From: Chloroflexota bacterium
GTDB taxonomy: Bacteria; Chloroflexota; Dormibacteria; Dormibacterales; Dormibacteraceae
Length of the DNA: 33,408 nt
Reading direction: 5' to 3'
Assembly (NCBI GenBank): GCA_005881825.1
Contig: VBEO01000044.1
Location: forward strand, 1 to 33,408
How positions within the stretch are numbered: position 1 is the first letter of the stretch; each line of letters starts with the position of its first letter. The translations under genes and the position numbers were made by a program. The notes beneath the pieces are model-generated. The model was given only the letters and a program-made list of their open reading frames with translations, was not told the origin of the DNA and did no database searches. Below, one piece after another: positions 33,386-33,408 of this stretch.

Positions 33386-33408
33386 GGTAGCGAATAGGTA
33401 CGGGCCAC

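Noticed and set aside
31960-33390. 476-codon plus-strand open frame opposite nirK
   Set aside because: It is antisense to a gene with all NirK copper ligands; its own translation shows no domain.

Overview
The window is high-GC, gene-dense bacterial chromosome with many 1-8 nt gene overlaps and frequent GTG/TTG starts. Several genes have a TAnnnT -10 box only 7-10 nt before the start codon, which implies leaderless mRNAs. With the FusA2-type EF-G, the zinc-form S18 and DUF6457, this suggests a Terrabacteria lineage. Candidatus Dormibacterota (or a related Chloroflexota/Actinomycetota-like soil lineage) is my best guess. No rRNA or phylogenetic marker was compared, so this is inference.

Layout. 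1-5.1 kb: 3'-truncated glpD, a frameshifted EF-G2, a small conserved ORF, a winged-helix regulator overlapping an M24 aminopeptidase, and a DUF4258/DUF2283 pair. 5.3-6.3 kb: a frameshifted, truncated XRE-TPR regulator facing a His-rich membrane-anchored protein. 6.4-12.2 kb: rpsF-ssb-rpsR running directly into a class V aminotransferase, serA, a DUF1015 gene, a FmdB-type zinc ribbon and thioredoxin; no rplI follows rpsR.

12.2-18.6 kb: the most distinctive block. A minus-strand operon encodes a Tat-exported molybdenum/tungsten formate dehydrogenase (fdhA, fdhE, an FdnH-like ferredoxin subunit and an NrfD-type membrane anchor). fdhA reads through an in-frame UGA at the family's selenocysteine position, with a SECIS-like hairpin just downstream. 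A complete tRNA-Sec gene lies about 0.5 kb from the operon promoter, with a DUF6457 gene between. selA, selB and selD are not in the window.

18.6-27.1 kb: an SDR oxidoreductase, a five-gene Dpp/Opp peptide importer, an M20 peptidase with an internal deletion, an S58 aminopeptidase and a histidine phosphatase with two compensating frameshifts. The importer and peptidases look like a peptide-scavenging group. The M20 and S58 genes diverge from a 24-nt gap holding two overlapping -10 boxes.

27.1-33.4 kb: a YpfJ-type zinc metallopeptidase, an alpha/beta hydrolase, a broken small membrane protein, a Met/Cys/His-rich four-helix membrane protein, a secreted TIGR03118-type protein, and a minus-strand pair of a membrane protein and a membrane-anchored copper nitrite reductase (NirK) ending at a U-tract terminator. 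With the formate dehydrogenase, NirK suggests facultative use of formate and nitrogen oxides.

Five genes (EF-G2, XRE-TPR, M20, histidine phosphatase, small membrane protein) carry indels. That is many for 33 kb and could reflect either real decay or consensus errors. No CRISPR array, insertion sequence or rRNA was seen. No gene-free stretch exceeds 300 bases.
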